Positions 12,555-20,432 of a stretch of DNA of 20,526 nt are shown here, one piece after another. The DNA comes from a virus. How positions within the stretch are numbered: position 1 is the first letter of the stretch; the number at the start of each line of letters is the position of its first letter. The DNA lies in IMG/VR virus record IMGVR_UViG_3300044733_002940, positions 1 to 20,526 of that record; one strand, given 5' to 3'. A model generated the notes under the pieces. That model had not been told where the DNA came from and did not search any database. It saw only the letters and a program-made list of their open reading frames with translations. Position numbers and translations under genes: made by a program.

Positions 12555-13427
12555 ATGCAGCAAAAGTTCAACGTCGGCATCGTTACTTTCTCTTACGGTG
12601 GCAACGGCGGCATCTCCTCCGAAGTCCCTGACATTCGGGAGTGGATGATCCCCGTAGTCCTTGACCTCTCCAAGGATGACCGCGTGGGCAGCATCCGCGT
12701 CTGGAACCTGTCAGACACGCCCATCACCATGACCCGCAACCGGGCTGTCATTCAGGCTCGGGAGTACGGCGTGGACGTTCTGGTGATGGTGGACAGCGAC
12801 ATGAAGCCGGACATGCTCGCCGGCCATCCTGGCTCCCAGCCGTTCTTCAAGAGCAGCCTGGACTTTCTTATCAACCACTACCACAAGGGGCCGTGCTGCA
12901 TCGGTGCCCCATACTGCGGTCCCCCGCCGCAGGAGTGCGTGTATGTCTTCCGGTGGAACAACTGGGCTTCAGACAACCCGAACCCCGACTACCAACTGGA
13001 AATGTACGACCGCCACACGGCCGTGAAGATGGCCGGCATCCAGGAGTGCGCCGCGCTGCCGACCGGGCTGATCATGTACGACATGCGATGCTTCGACCTT
13101 ACGGAACCCAAGAGCGAAGCCGACAAGCCGTGGTTTTTTTACGAGTGGAAGGACAAGTATTGCGCTGAGAAGGCTTCCACTGAAGATGTGACAATGACCC
13201 GCGACCTGTCCATGGTCGGCTCCCAGAAGCTGGGATACAGCCCCGTGTACTGCAACTGGGACGCCTGGGCCGGTCATTGGAAGCCGAAGTGTGTGGGCAA
13301 GCCGCAGGTGCTGGCGGCGAAGGACATCAGCAGCAAGATGAAGGCATGCTGGGAGGCGAACGTCGATCCAGGCGTGAAGCTGGTAGACATCTCGCCGCCG
13401 GCCTGGCTGAAGAGTGTCAACGTATAA
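12555..13427 (+). CDS. Glycosyltransferase, GT-A fold (family 2-like)
   Basis: This 290-residue protein starts with NVGIVTFSYGG, the usual first beta strand of a GT-A domain. It contains MTRNRAVIQAREYGVDVLVMVDSD ending in the metal-binding DSD at residues 80-82. A later acidic region with EDVTMTRDLS and the motif WAGHWKPKC complete a GT-A-like catalytic domain. Such phage enzymes move a sugar from a nucleotide sugar, either to phage DNA or protein or to host surface polysaccharide; the target cannot be told. The presence of several cysteines (CCIGAPYC) is unusual and echoes the Cys-rich adhesin. GAGGTG and its own promoter suggest separate expression. The last 14 nt overlap the next gene. Confidence 0.8.
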   Translation: MQQKFNVGIVTFSYGGNGGISSEVPDIREWMIPVVLDLSKDDRVGSIRVWNLSDTPITMTRNRAVIQAREYGVDVLVMVDSDMKPDMLAGHPGSQPFFKSSLDFLINHYHKGPCCIGAPYCGPPPQECVYVFRWNNWASDNPNPDYQLEMYDRHTAVKMAGIQECAALPTGLIMYDMRCFDLTEPKSEADKPWFFYEWKDKYCAEKASTEDVTMTRDLSMVGSQKLGYSPVYCNWDAWAGHWKPKCVGKPQVLAAKDISSKMKACWEANVDPGVKLVDISPPAWLKSVNV

Positions 13428-14037
13428 GACTTGCATTCAGTGCGGGACATCGTATCCCGCCACCACCGAGAACTTTCACAAGTCCAAGGATGGGCTGCAC
13501 GCGCGGTGCCGTCGCTGCCGGAACGACAAGCTCAAGGGTGAGCGCAAGCAGGTCCGCAACAAGCGGCTGGCCAGGATTGAGAAGTCGGCCATCGACTCTT
13601 TCGTCAAAGCCTCCCGGCTTGGCGGTGCGAACATCCCGCACTCGTCGGAGCTCCTTGAGATCCTCATGGACTACTTCGGCGGCGTCCGTGGGTTCGCAAA
13701 CGCATTCCTGAAACAATTTTACGAAGCCCCAGTCGGCGGTGCCTTCCGCACAAAGATGCTTGACACCGTCGTTCGCTTAGTTGTGGGAAACACGGCTATG
13801 GGAGGTGCCAAGAAGCCATTGGAGTTAATGACCGAAGAGGAACTGGAAGCCGAGCTGCGACGGCAAGTCCTTGAGGCGGCCATGAGCATGCAGCATGTCA
13901 ATGTGGTGGAGAGCGTGCCGGGCCTTCCCGCGCCTCAGATCCCCGCCCCCGAGCAGCAAACTGTGGTTTATGTAGACCGCGCGACCCAAACGGCGCCTGA
14001 GGATTCGGTCGGTGGAGGAGCAAACCGGGAGCCATGA
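13414..14037 (+). CDS. Zinc-ribbon fused to terminase small subunit-like domain
   Basis: This 207-residue protein starts at a GTG overlapping the glycosyltransferase end by 14 nt, without a clear ribosome binding site. Residues 5-36 are a zinc ribbon with C7/C10 and C32/C35 (TCIQCGTSY, LHARCRRC). It resembles the N-terminal ribbon of the EndoVII protein in this window, including the spacing and the following basic stretch. The rest (about 55-155: SSELLEILMDYFGGVRGFAN, GAFRTKMLDTVVRLV, LELMTEEELEAELRRQ) has the helical style and position of phage terminase small subunits, which bind packaging sites on DNA and recruit the large subunit. TerS identity is inferred from the genes that follow. The fusion may reflect capture of an endonuclease's DNA-binding module. 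Confidence 0.6.
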   Translation: MSTYKTCIQCGTSYPATTENFHKSKDGLHARCRRCRNDKLKGERKQVRNKRLARIEKSAIDSFVKASRLGGANIPHSSELLEILMDYFGGVRGFANAFLKQFYEAPVGGAFRTKMLDTVVRLVVGNTAMGGAKKPLELMTEEELEAELRRQVLEAAMSMQHVNVVESVPGLPAPQIPAPEQQTVVYVDRATQTAPEDSVGGGANREP

Positions 14038-14513
14038 GGAAGTCTGTTAAGGAGAGGCTGGTCAGTAAGTCCGTAGTCGCAGACAGCGGTTGCTGGGAAT
14101 GGCAGGGCGGGCGATTCAATACAGGCTATGGGGCAATAAGTGACAAGGGTCGCACTCGCTATGCGCACCGCGTGTCATACGCCGAATTTAATGGGGAGAT
14201 TTCGGACGGCATGCTTGTCTGCCATCGCTGCGACAACCCGATATGCGTGAATCCAAAACACCTGTTCTTGGGGACTCCTGCCGACAACATGGCCGACAAG
14301 GCCGCTAAAGGGCGGTCCATGCGTGGAGCGCGGAGCAGCACGGTCAAGCTAACTGAGCCAGAGGTGCGGTGCATTAAGGCTTTCCTGCGGCGGAATCCTC
14401 CAGTGCGGGGCAGTCACGGCGGGCCATGCACTTTCCTGGCGAGGTGGTTCGGGGTGTCGCAAACAGCCATTTCCTTGATCCATGCCGGCCGAAACTGGGC
14501 GTGGCTGGTCTAA
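14034..14513 (+). CDS. HNH endonuclease, homing-type (HNH_3-like)
   Basis: This 159-residue protein's ATG overlaps the preceding stop by 4 nt (ATGA). CWEWQG (20-25), GYGAI, AHRVSYAEFNGEI (44-56) and CHRCDNPICVNPKHLFLGT (63-81) with H64, N73 and H76 form the beta-beta-alpha-metal nuclease. NMADKAAKGR follows. The C-terminal LTEPEVRCIKAF and LARWFGVSQTAISLIHAGRN form a helix-turn-helix that would provide DNA specificity. This layout is typical of free-standing phage homing endonucleases. It interrupts the TerS-like/TerL pair, as such genes often do. An alternative role is packaging-associated nicking, which HNH proteins perform in some HK97-like phages next to TerL. The NUMOD-like end favours homing. 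Confidence 0.85.
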   Translation: MRKSVKERLVSKSVVADSGCWEWQGGRFNTGYGAISDKGRTRYAHRVSYAEFNGEISDGMLVCHRCDNPICVNPKHLFLGTPADNMADKAAKGRSMRGARSSTVKLTEPEVRCIKAFLRRNPPVRGSHGGPCTFLARWFGVSQTAISLIHAGRNWAWLV

Positions 14514-14528
14514 AAGTTGAGGTGATTG

Positions 14529-14729
14529 ATGGACAGAGTGTGCCGAACTTGCCGCTGGTCGGAGGTCATACCACAGACGGACTTGCTGCGATGCCATCGC
14601 ATGCCCCCGGTGGTGAGCTTCCCGGCGGTAGCGCGGAATGACTATTGCGGCGAATGGTCTTCGCCAACGATCCAGCAGATGAACGAGCGTGCGAAAACAC
14701 CCGAAGATCCCACCGCCTCCGAAGGCTGA
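14529..14729 (+). CDS. Small zinc-ribbon protein
   Basis: This 66-residue protein starts at ATG 14529 with GAGGTG at 14517-14522. It contains VCRTCRWSE, LLRCHRMPPVVSF and NDYCGEW, a C-x2-C...C...C zinc ribbon of a kind frequent in small phage proteins of unknown role. The C-terminal IQQMNERAKTPEDP is polar. Its 3' end overlaps the terminase start by 41 nt in a different frame, so the two are probably translated together. Confidence 0.7.
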   Translation: MDRVCRTCRWSEVIPQTDLLRCHRMPPVVSFPAVARNDYCGEWSSPTIQQMNERAKTPEDPTASEG

Positions 14730-16377
14730 CGGGCCGATAGGCGGGCTCACGCAGCACGCCCTGACGCAGATGAAGGACGTTCAGGCCGCTCTCACAGAGC
14801 GCCGTCTGGAGGCCCTGCGGCTTTGGGTTCCGATGCCGAAACAGGAATCTTTCCATGCCTGCCGAGCGAGCGAGCGTCTGGTCATCGGCGGCAACCGTAG
14901 CGGCAAAAGTGCATGCACGTTCATTGAAGATGCGCGCGCGGCGACAGGCCAGGATCCGCACGCCAAGTACCCAAAAGAAAACGGGAACTTGGTAATCATC
15001 GGCAAGAACTGGCAGCACATCGGCATGGTGGTCTATCCCATGCTTTTCAAAGCCGGGGCGTTTCGGATTATCCGTGATGAAGTGACCGGAGCCTGGCGTG
15101 CCTTCAATCCGGCGAGCGATGGTCACCGCAAGGACGAGTCCAAGCCAGCTCCCCCATTGATCCCGCCACGGATGATCAAAGACATGGCGTGGACGCAGAA
15201 GAACGCAGGCTATCTCAATAAGGCGGACCTGACCAACGGCTGGACGATCTACTGCTTCTCTTCCGAGGGCGAGCCGCCGCAGGGCTTCCAGGCAGACCTC
15301 GTCCATATCGATGAGGACATCAACAACGAGCGGTGGGTGGGCGAAATGCAGGCCCGCCTCTCGGATCGCAAAGGCCGCTTTGTGTGGTCGGCCATGCCGT
15401 GGTCCAAGAATGATGCCTTGCTTGGCCTGTGCGAGCGGGCCGACCGCGCCGAGGAAGATGGTGTCCAAGACCCGATCATCCGGAAGTTCGTCCTGCGCTT
15501 TTTGGACAACGACCACATCGACCAGGAAGAGAAGAAGAAGAACCTGGAGCGGTGGGCGGCCCTCGGCCAGGACGAACTGAAGATGCGAGCCGAGGGTGAG
15601 TTCACCACCGGCTCCACGCTGATGTACCCGACGTTCAATGCGTCGGTCCACATGATGGGCCGCTCGGAACTTCCTGACGGTCAGATCCCGGCGGACTGGA
15701 CGCGGTACGTGGCGATTGACCCCGGCCATGCCGTCATGGCTACGCTGTTCGCTGCGGTCCCGCCGGATGAGAAGTTCATCCTCTTCTATGACGAACTGTA
15801 CATCCGCAACTGCAATGCCCTGATCTGGGGCGAGCAGTTCTTTGCCAAGGCTCAGAACCAGTACATCTACGCCGCCATCATGGACATGCACGGCGGTGCC
15901 CTCCGGGACTTGGGCTCGGGCCGCCTGCCCCATGAGATGTACTCCGAGGAGCTGAAGAAACGGAACCTCCGCTTCGCCCTCACGGCCCACCAGTTCCTCC
16001 CGGGATCCGATGACATCCCGGCCCGCACGGCCATGGTGCGGCAGTACATGCACATCCGCGGTGACGGGACCACCAAGTTCAAAATCCTGGAAGGTGGCTG
16101 CCCGAACCTCGTTCGGGAGCTGAAGCGGTATCGCAAGAAGACCACCACCGTCAACGGCCAGGTCTACGTGACCGACGAGCCGCAGACGCGGGGCGAGGTT
16201 CACGCCTGCCAGACCGCGGAGTACCTCTGCGCCTACGAACCCAAGTACCACCGGCCGCCGACGCAGGTTGGCCCAGAGCCGTGGTGGGTGAAGTGGCATG
16301 CCAATCGTCTGATGAGACAACGGAAGTCCGAAGACCCGTGTATTTTCCTAGCCCCCAGTGGGAGTATTAAGCGATGA
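14689..16377 (+). CDS. terL: Terminase large subunit (packaging ATPase/nuclease)
   Basis: This 562-residue protein has a Walker A, GGNRSGKS (67-74), a Walker B, DLVHIDED (203-210) with the catalytic acidic residue, and a coupling-motif-like FVWSAMPWS (231-239). The RNase H-like nuclease domain starts with YVAIDPG (340-346, metal ligand D344) and continues with IMDMHGGA (D399) and further acidic residues. The enzyme pumps DNA into the procapsid through the portal and cuts the concatemer. The GTG at 14689 is chosen because it keeps the full N-terminal region. It has no strong ribosome binding site and overlaps the zinc-ribbon gene by 41 nt. An ATG at 14770 would shorten it by 27 residues. The stop overlaps the next ATG by 4 nt. 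Confidence 0.95.
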   Translation: MRKHPKIPPPPKADGPIGGLTQHALTQMKDVQAALTERRLEALRLWVPMPKQESFHACRASERLVIGGNRSGKSACTFIEDARAATGQDPHAKYPKENGNLVIIGKNWQHIGMVVYPMLFKAGAFRIIRDEVTGAWRAFNPASDGHRKDESKPAPPLIPPRMIKDMAWTQKNAGYLNKADLTNGWTIYCFSSEGEPPQGFQADLVHIDEDINNERWVGEMQARLSDRKGRFVWSAMPWSKNDALLGLCERADRAEEDGVQDPIIRKFVLRFLDNDHIDQEEKKKNLERWAALGQDELKMRAEGEFTTGSTLMYPTFNASVHMMGRSELPDGQIPADWTRYVAIDPGHAVMATLFAAVPPDEKFILFYDELYIRNCNALIWGEQFFAKAQNQYIYAAIMDMHGGALRDLGSGRLPHEMYSEELKKRNLRFALTAHQFLPGSDDIPARTAMVRQYMHIRGDGTTKFKILEGGCPNLVRELKRYRKKTTTVNGQVYVTDEPQTRGEVHACQTAEYLCAYEPKYHRPPTQVGPEPWWVKWHANRLMRQRKSEDPCIFLAPSGSIKR

Positions 16378-16694
16378 GTTACGAGATGCCGAAGGCGGAA
16401 GTTGGTGAGATCGTCCTGTTCCAGACCCATGAAGGCGCCCCGCATGTGCCAGCCATCGTCTGCAAGGCGGCGTCCAGGACGGTGACCCTGTACGCCATGT
16501 CTGGGGAGGCTGGGGTGAGCATCAAGCCCTCGGTCCACCATGTCACGGACGAAGGGGTGAATGAGTTCCCGGAGTGGAAGAAGTACGGCTTCTGGGAGCA
16601 TCGCCCCAAGGATCCCCGGATTTCCCTGCTTTCCGAGCGGCTGGCCCTGCTGGAGAAGAAGCTGGAGGCCCTGGAGCCCAAAAAGGCCAAGTGA
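16374..16694 (+). CDS. Small hypothetical protein with C-terminal coiled coil
   Basis: This 106-residue protein's ATG overlaps the terL stop (ATGA). The N-terminal part is a likely beta barrel with VGEIVLFQTHEG, PAIVCKAASRTVTLYAM and SVHHVTDEG. EWKKYGFWEH follows, and the end is a coiled coil, ISLLSERLALLEKKLEALEP, that should oligomerise. It lies between terL and portal in a strictly ordered cluster, so a role at the packaging vertex or in head completion is possible. No named family is recognised with certainty. Confidence 0.7.
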   Translation: MSYEMPKAEVGEIVLFQTHEGAPHVPAIVCKAASRTVTLYAMSGEAGVSIKPSVHHVTDEGVNEFPEWKKYGFWEHRPKDPRISLLSERLALLEKKLEALEPKKAK

Positions 16695-16695
16695 G

Positions 16696-16705
16696 GGCAT
16701 TAGTC
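16696..16705 (+). repeat. GGCATTAGTC element before the portal gene
   Basis: The third copy of the decamer found on both sides of the EndoVII gene lies immediately after the upstream stop codon and is followed by TAGGAGACGCC and ATGTCTGA. Preserved spacing to a ribosome binding site here suggests that this is the intact form of a shared leader. Confidence 0.6.
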
Positions 16706-16718
16706 AGTAGGAGACGCC

Positions 16719-18713
16719 ATGTCTGACGAAAACCCTCTGCGCCCGATAGCCAAGCGCTGGCTGGAGTGCATCAAGCAGGGAGAGAAGCACAAGAAGGTCT
16801 TTTCGGACGATGCCAAGGAGGCCATGGGCTTCTACTCGTCCGACCCGAACGCCATGTGGGCCAACGAGCATGCGCGTGGCGAGCGGGGCTACAACAAGGG
16901 CATTGACCCGCCGCCGTTCCGGATGGTGGTGAACCGTGTTTTTGAGGCCGTCACGCTCTTCGGCTCGGTCATCCACCACCGGAACCCCCAGCGGACTGTG
17001 ACGGCCAAGGAGTACCCGGTCATCGGGCCGGCGCTCCTGGGCGTGCAGCCGCAGCCTCCCGTGCCGCAGATGGGCCCTGATGGCCAGCCGATCATCGGCC
17101 CAGACGGCCAGCCGGTGATGATGCCTGACCCGATGATGATGGCCTACCAGCAGGCCGTTGAGCAGCAGGGCATGCTGTATGAGCGGCGCAAGCTCATCGC
17201 CAGGCTGCTGGAAGACTACCTGAACTACACGCCCAATGAACTGGATCTCAAGCGGCACACCCGCAAGGTGGTCGATGAGGCGTTCATCAAGGGCGCGGGC
17301 GTGTGGTGGCATGAGCTGTACCAGCCGCCCGGCTCGGCAGTCAGGTTCGCCGGATCCTTCTACGATTCCATCGACAACCTTGTCTGGGATCCGGATGCTG
17401 ATGAGTTTGAGGATATCCGCTGGGTTGCCCGTAAGCGGATCCAGCCCATCGATGAGGTGTCCGCCAAGTTCGGCTTGTCCCGAGAGGACATGAAGGGGCA
17501 CATCGAATCCTACTCTTCCCGCGCCGACCAGGGCGACCGCGGCTACGAACACAAGAAGCGTACGGGCAAGACCAACGACCTCATCTGCTACTGGGAGATT
17601 TACTCCAAGACCGGCTTTGGGGATCGACTGAAGGACGCCGAGAAGGACTTGCGCGGCAAGTTCGATGCTCTTGGCCCCAACTGCTACATCGTTGTGGCCG
17701 AAGGCGTGGACTTTCCGCTCAACGCTCCGCCGGCCATGTTGCAGGAAGAGGTGGACGAGTCTGGTGTCCCGCAGTCCATGTTCATGTCATGCCAGTGGCC
17801 GATCCCGTTCTGGGCCGAGCCGAACGGCTGGCCGTTCACGCTTCTGGATTGGCACCGCCAGCCCGGATACTCCTGGCCGATCAGTCTGATCAAACCTGGC
17901 ATCGGAGAGCTTCGCTTCATCAACTGGGCGATGTCCTTCCTAGCGACCAGGATCGCCACTTCCTCCCAGACGCTCATCGGTGTGGCGAAGGCCGCGGACC
18001 CAGATATCAAATCGAAGATCCTTGAGAAGAGCGAAGGCGGCTTCAACATCGTAGAAATCTCCGAGGCCGTGGGACGCTCGGTGAACGATGTGATCTCGGT
18101 CTTCCAGATGCCTGGTGTCACCCAGGACATGTTCAACATCATCCAGGCCGTTACGGAGATGTTCGACCGCCGCGTCGGGTTGACCGAGCTCATTTACGGT
18201 ATGACCAGATCAGCCTTCAGGAGTGCAGCAGAAGCTGCCGTGAAGAGCGAGCAGATTTCGGTCAGGCCCGACGATTACGCCAATACGTTGGAGGACCGTC
18301 TGTCGGAAGTCGCCCGCAAAGAGGCCCTCATGGCCCGCTGGCTGATCTACCCGCAGGATGTCGAACCGCTCCTCGGCCCTTTGGCGGCGCAAGCCTGGGG
18401 CATGCACGTTCAGAACGAAGCCCCCGACAACATCGTCAGGGAATATTCGTACCGCGTGGAGGCCGGCTCGGCACGCAAGCCGAACATCGCCACCAAGACA
18501 GAGAACCTGAACACCTTCATGCAGATCATCGCCCCCGTCTCCCAGGGGCTGATGCAGTCCGGCAGGCCGGAAATCTTCAACGCCATGCTCACCACCTGGG
18601 GCAAGGTCAACCAGATGGACGTTGCGGAGTTCCTTGTCCCGCCGCCGCCTCCCCCGCCCCCAGGCCCGCCTCCAGGCCCAGAAGCACCTCCCGAAGCCCC
18701 TCCAGCCCAATAG
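16719..18713 (+). CDS. Portal protein
   Basis: This 664-residue protein has TAGGAG about 7 nt before the ATG. The N-terminus (LRPIAKRWLECIKQGEKHKK) and FRMVVNRVFEAVTLFGSVIHHRNP are typical of large podovirus-type portals. WWHELYQPPGS, DNLVWDPDADEFEDIRWVAR and RFINWAMSFLATRIATSSQT follow, and ELIYGMTRSAFRSAAEA looks like the stem or clip helix region. The portal forms the dodecameric ring at one vertex through which DNA enters and the tail attaches. Odd features are an insertion with GPDGQPIIGPDGQPVMMPD near residue 120 and an extreme C-terminal proline tail (about 25 residues, mostly Pro, Gly, Glu, Ala). The gene follows terL closely, as is usual, but lies downstream of the capsid block. Confidence 0.9.
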   Translation: MSDENPLRPIAKRWLECIKQGEKHKKVFSDDAKEAMGFYSSDPNAMWANEHARGERGYNKGIDPPPFRMVVNRVFEAVTLFGSVIHHRNPQRTVTAKEYPVIGPALLGVQPQPPVPQMGPDGQPIIGPDGQPVMMPDPMMMAYQQAVEQQGMLYERRKLIARLLEDYLNYTPNELDLKRHTRKVVDEAFIKGAGVWWHELYQPPGSAVRFAGSFYDSIDNLVWDPDADEFEDIRWVARKRIQPIDEVSAKFGLSREDMKGHIESYSSRADQGDRGYEHKKRTGKTNDLICYWEIYSKTGFGDRLKDAEKDLRGKFDALGPNCYIVVAEGVDFPLNAPPAMLQEEVDESGVPQSMFMSCQWPIPFWAEPNGWPFTLLDWHRQPGYSWPISLIKPGIGELRFINWAMSFLATRIATSSQTLIGVAKAADPDIKSKILEKSEGGFNIVEISEAVGRSVNDVISVFQMPGVTQDMFNIIQAVTEMFDRRVGLTELIYGMTRSAFRSAAEAAVKSEQISVRPDDYANTLEDRLSEVARKEALMARWLIYPQDVEPLLGPLAAQAWGMHVQNEAPDNIVREYSYRVEAGSARKPNIATKTENLNTFMQIIAPVSQGLMQSGRPEIFNAMLTTWGKVNQMDVAEFLVPPPPPPPPGPPPGPEAPPEAPPAQ

Positions 18714-18719
18714 TCCTAT

Positions 18720-19250
18720 ATGATCCCCAAATCCATTCTTGACCGCGGCCGAGAGGCTGTCGCTACCTACGAAGCCGCCCTGCCCTACGGCGAACGCTGG
18801 GCGGAGATGTGCGCCCTCCAATGCCCTCCCGGCACCAAGGGCACGGAGAGGGCTTTCCTGGAAGGCCGGCAGAACAACGAGCAGTTCGACAGCCTGCCCA
18901 AGCGCCAGGCCAAGTACATGATCCGTGAGGCCAAGCAGGCCGGGATCAATCCCTCTGGCAAGTATTACTGCGCTGGCATTGCCGACAAGCGTGGCTGGCG
19001 TGATCCGGCCGCCTGGGTCAGCAGCAACGACGATGTGCTGAAGGTGGCCAAGGCCCGTCGCATGGCAGTCTCAGGCAGCGTGAACTACGACCCCGGCCCT
19101 GCCCCTCCGCAGCGCACCGTCTTGGCGGAGTCGATCATTCAGGACGCCGTCCGCAAAGAGAAGCGAACGAACCCCTCGGCCAAGACGAGCGAGCTGCGGG
19201 CCAAGGTCATTGAGAAGCATGCATACCGAGCGAAAGGACGAGGAGTATGA
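18720..19250 (+). CDS. Conserved hypothetical phage protein
   Basis: This 176-residue protein starts 6 nt after the portal stop, in TATATG, without a visible ribosome binding site. Ordered motifs LQCPPGTKGTERAFLEGR, then QAKYMIREAKQAGI, then GKYYCAGIADKRG, DPAAWV and DDVLKVAKARRM suggest a conserved phage family that I recall in podovirus-like genomes but cannot name. The C-terminal 50 residues are basic and helical, ending LRAKVIEKHAYRAKGRG. A head-tail or DNA-associated role is possible. The stop overlaps the next ATG. Confidence 0.7.
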   Translation: MIPKSILDRGREAVATYEAALPYGERWAEMCALQCPPGTKGTERAFLEGRQNNEQFDSLPKRQAKYMIREAKQAGINPSGKYYCAGIADKRGWRDPAAWVSSNDDVLKVAKARRMAVSGSVNYDPGPAPPQRTVLAESIIQDAVRKEKRTNPSAKTSELRAKVIEKHAYRAKGRGV

Positions 19251-19576
19251 ACGAGATTGCCAGGCACTTTAGCCCCGGGTCCGTGATCACGGCCAACAGT
19301 TCGGCCGCGACCACCTCGGGTCAGTTCCCGTTCGGCCGGTTCGGCGGGGCGTGCGTGATGATTGCCAACACCAACGGCGCCACGCAGATCAACTGGTTCG
19401 GGACCGTCGATCCTGGCGTGACTCCGCAGCGGATCTACGCAGATGGCTCGGCCCTGTCTACGGCGTTGACGGTCGGCATCCATCCCGTTCCGGACGCCTG
19501 CTTCGCCGTCAATCATGTGGTGCCAGTGGTTGTGGGTGCGACAACCTGCGCCATGACCGTGATGGCCAAGGGGTAG
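19247..19576 (+). CDS. Small beta-rich structural-type protein
   Basis: This 109-residue protein's ATG overlaps the upstream stop (ATGA), with CGAGGAG just before it. The product is rich in Ala, Val, Thr and Gly with alternating strands: GSVITANSSAATTSGQ, GGACVMIANTNGATQINWFG, HVVPVVVGATTCAMTVMAKG. It looks like a compact beta sandwich such as a small virion decoration or tail protein. No family is recognised. It lies between the portal-linked gene and a LamG-like adhesin, supporting a virion role. Confidence 0.65.
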   Translation: MNEIARHFSPGSVITANSSAATTSGQFPFGRFGGACVMIANTNGATQINWFGTVDPGVTPQRIYADGSALSTALTVGIHPVPDACFAVNHVVPVVVGATTCAMTVMAKG

Positions 19577-19580
19577 TCGC

Positions 19581-20432
19581 ATGCCGATGAATCCGAGACT
19601 GCTGCGGCCGAAGGCTAGCGGTCAGGCAAATACGTCTTTTTTGCCAAGCAGCATTTCTGGAATGCTTGTCTGGTTCGATGCTGACGACGCCACGACCATA
19701 GCTCAAAACAGCGACGGAACAGGCGCCGCAGGTAATGACGATCCTGTAGGGTATTGGGGCGACAAGAGCGGAAACGGCGTTCACGCCACGCAGTCAGTCA
19801 ACCTAAACCGCCCCGCCGCTAAATCGGCTTTGTGGAACGGAAAGCGTGCGATTCTGTTTGATGGTGCCGATGATTTCCTAGAGACGGCCGTGGCTATTGA
19901 CGCTGCCAGCACGCGCGACCTTACCCTTTGCATTGTTGCTGATGTGTCCGCAGGAAACGGAAACTTTTTTACGCTAAAGCGAGACAATGGAGACGACTAT
20001 ATCACTGGACTTGCCATTGACTACGGGCTCGCAAACTCAACTGCCATGCAGTTGACGTTTGGGCGCGGTGCCGGAAGCACACTCGGTGATTATGCCGACC
20101 GGTATTTTTCTTTTACTGGCGCATCTGCAAGGTTCGTAATTGTTTGGGAGTTGTCTGGCAGCGATGGAACTCTGTCCGTTTCAATCAACGGCACCGACCT
20201 TACGCAGGACATTACGGCCGGGAGTGGAAATTTGCCGACCGGAGATTTTTTGCTAACCGGCAGCGGATTGCACCGGGCATTCATTGGGGCGCGAGGCTGG
20301 GCGGCAGATAACACTGCGACGCGCTGGCACGGCGGACATATAGCGGAGATCGTTGTTTACGATTCAATTCTCTCGCCAAACAACCTTTCGGCACTTACGT
20401 CGCACATGATTGGCAAGTGGGGAATAGAATGA
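19581..20432 (+). CDS. LamG / concanavalin-like adhesin, tail-fibre candidate
   Basis: This 283-residue protein starts 4 nt after the previous stop. The motifs MLVWFDADD, GYWGDKSGNGVHATQ, RAILFDGADDFLETAVAI, DGTLSVSINGTDL and HIAEIVVYDSILSPNN are hallmarks of a LamG/concanavalin A-like jelly roll, which binds carbohydrates or cell-surface ligands. In a phage this is most likely a receptor-binding or fibre protein. The ending, LSALTSHMIGKWGI, is the common terminal helix of such domains. The DNA is noticeably more A/T-rich than the capsid and portal genes, which suggests that this host-recognition gene was acquired or exchanged recently. Confidence 0.75.
   Translation: MPMNPRLLRPKASGQANTSFLPSSISGMLVWFDADDATTIAQNSDGTGAAGNDDPVGYWGDKSGNGVHATQSVNLNRPAAKSALWNGKRAILFDGADDFLETAVAIDAASTRDLTLCIVADVSAGNGNFFTLKRDNGDDYITGLAIDYGLANSTAMQLTFGRGAGSTLGDYADRYFSFTGASARFVIVWELSGSDGTLSVSINGTDLTQDITAGSGNLPTGDFLLTGSGLHRAFIGARGWAADNTATRWHGGHIAEIVVYDSILSPNNLSALTSHMIGKWGIE

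Noticed and set aside
14566-16320. Long open frame on the minus strand (584 residues) opposite the terminase gene
   Set aside because: It is an antisense shadow of a GC-rich gene. TerL on the plus strand has clear Walker and nuclease motifs, and the antisense product shows no domain and no ribosome binding site.
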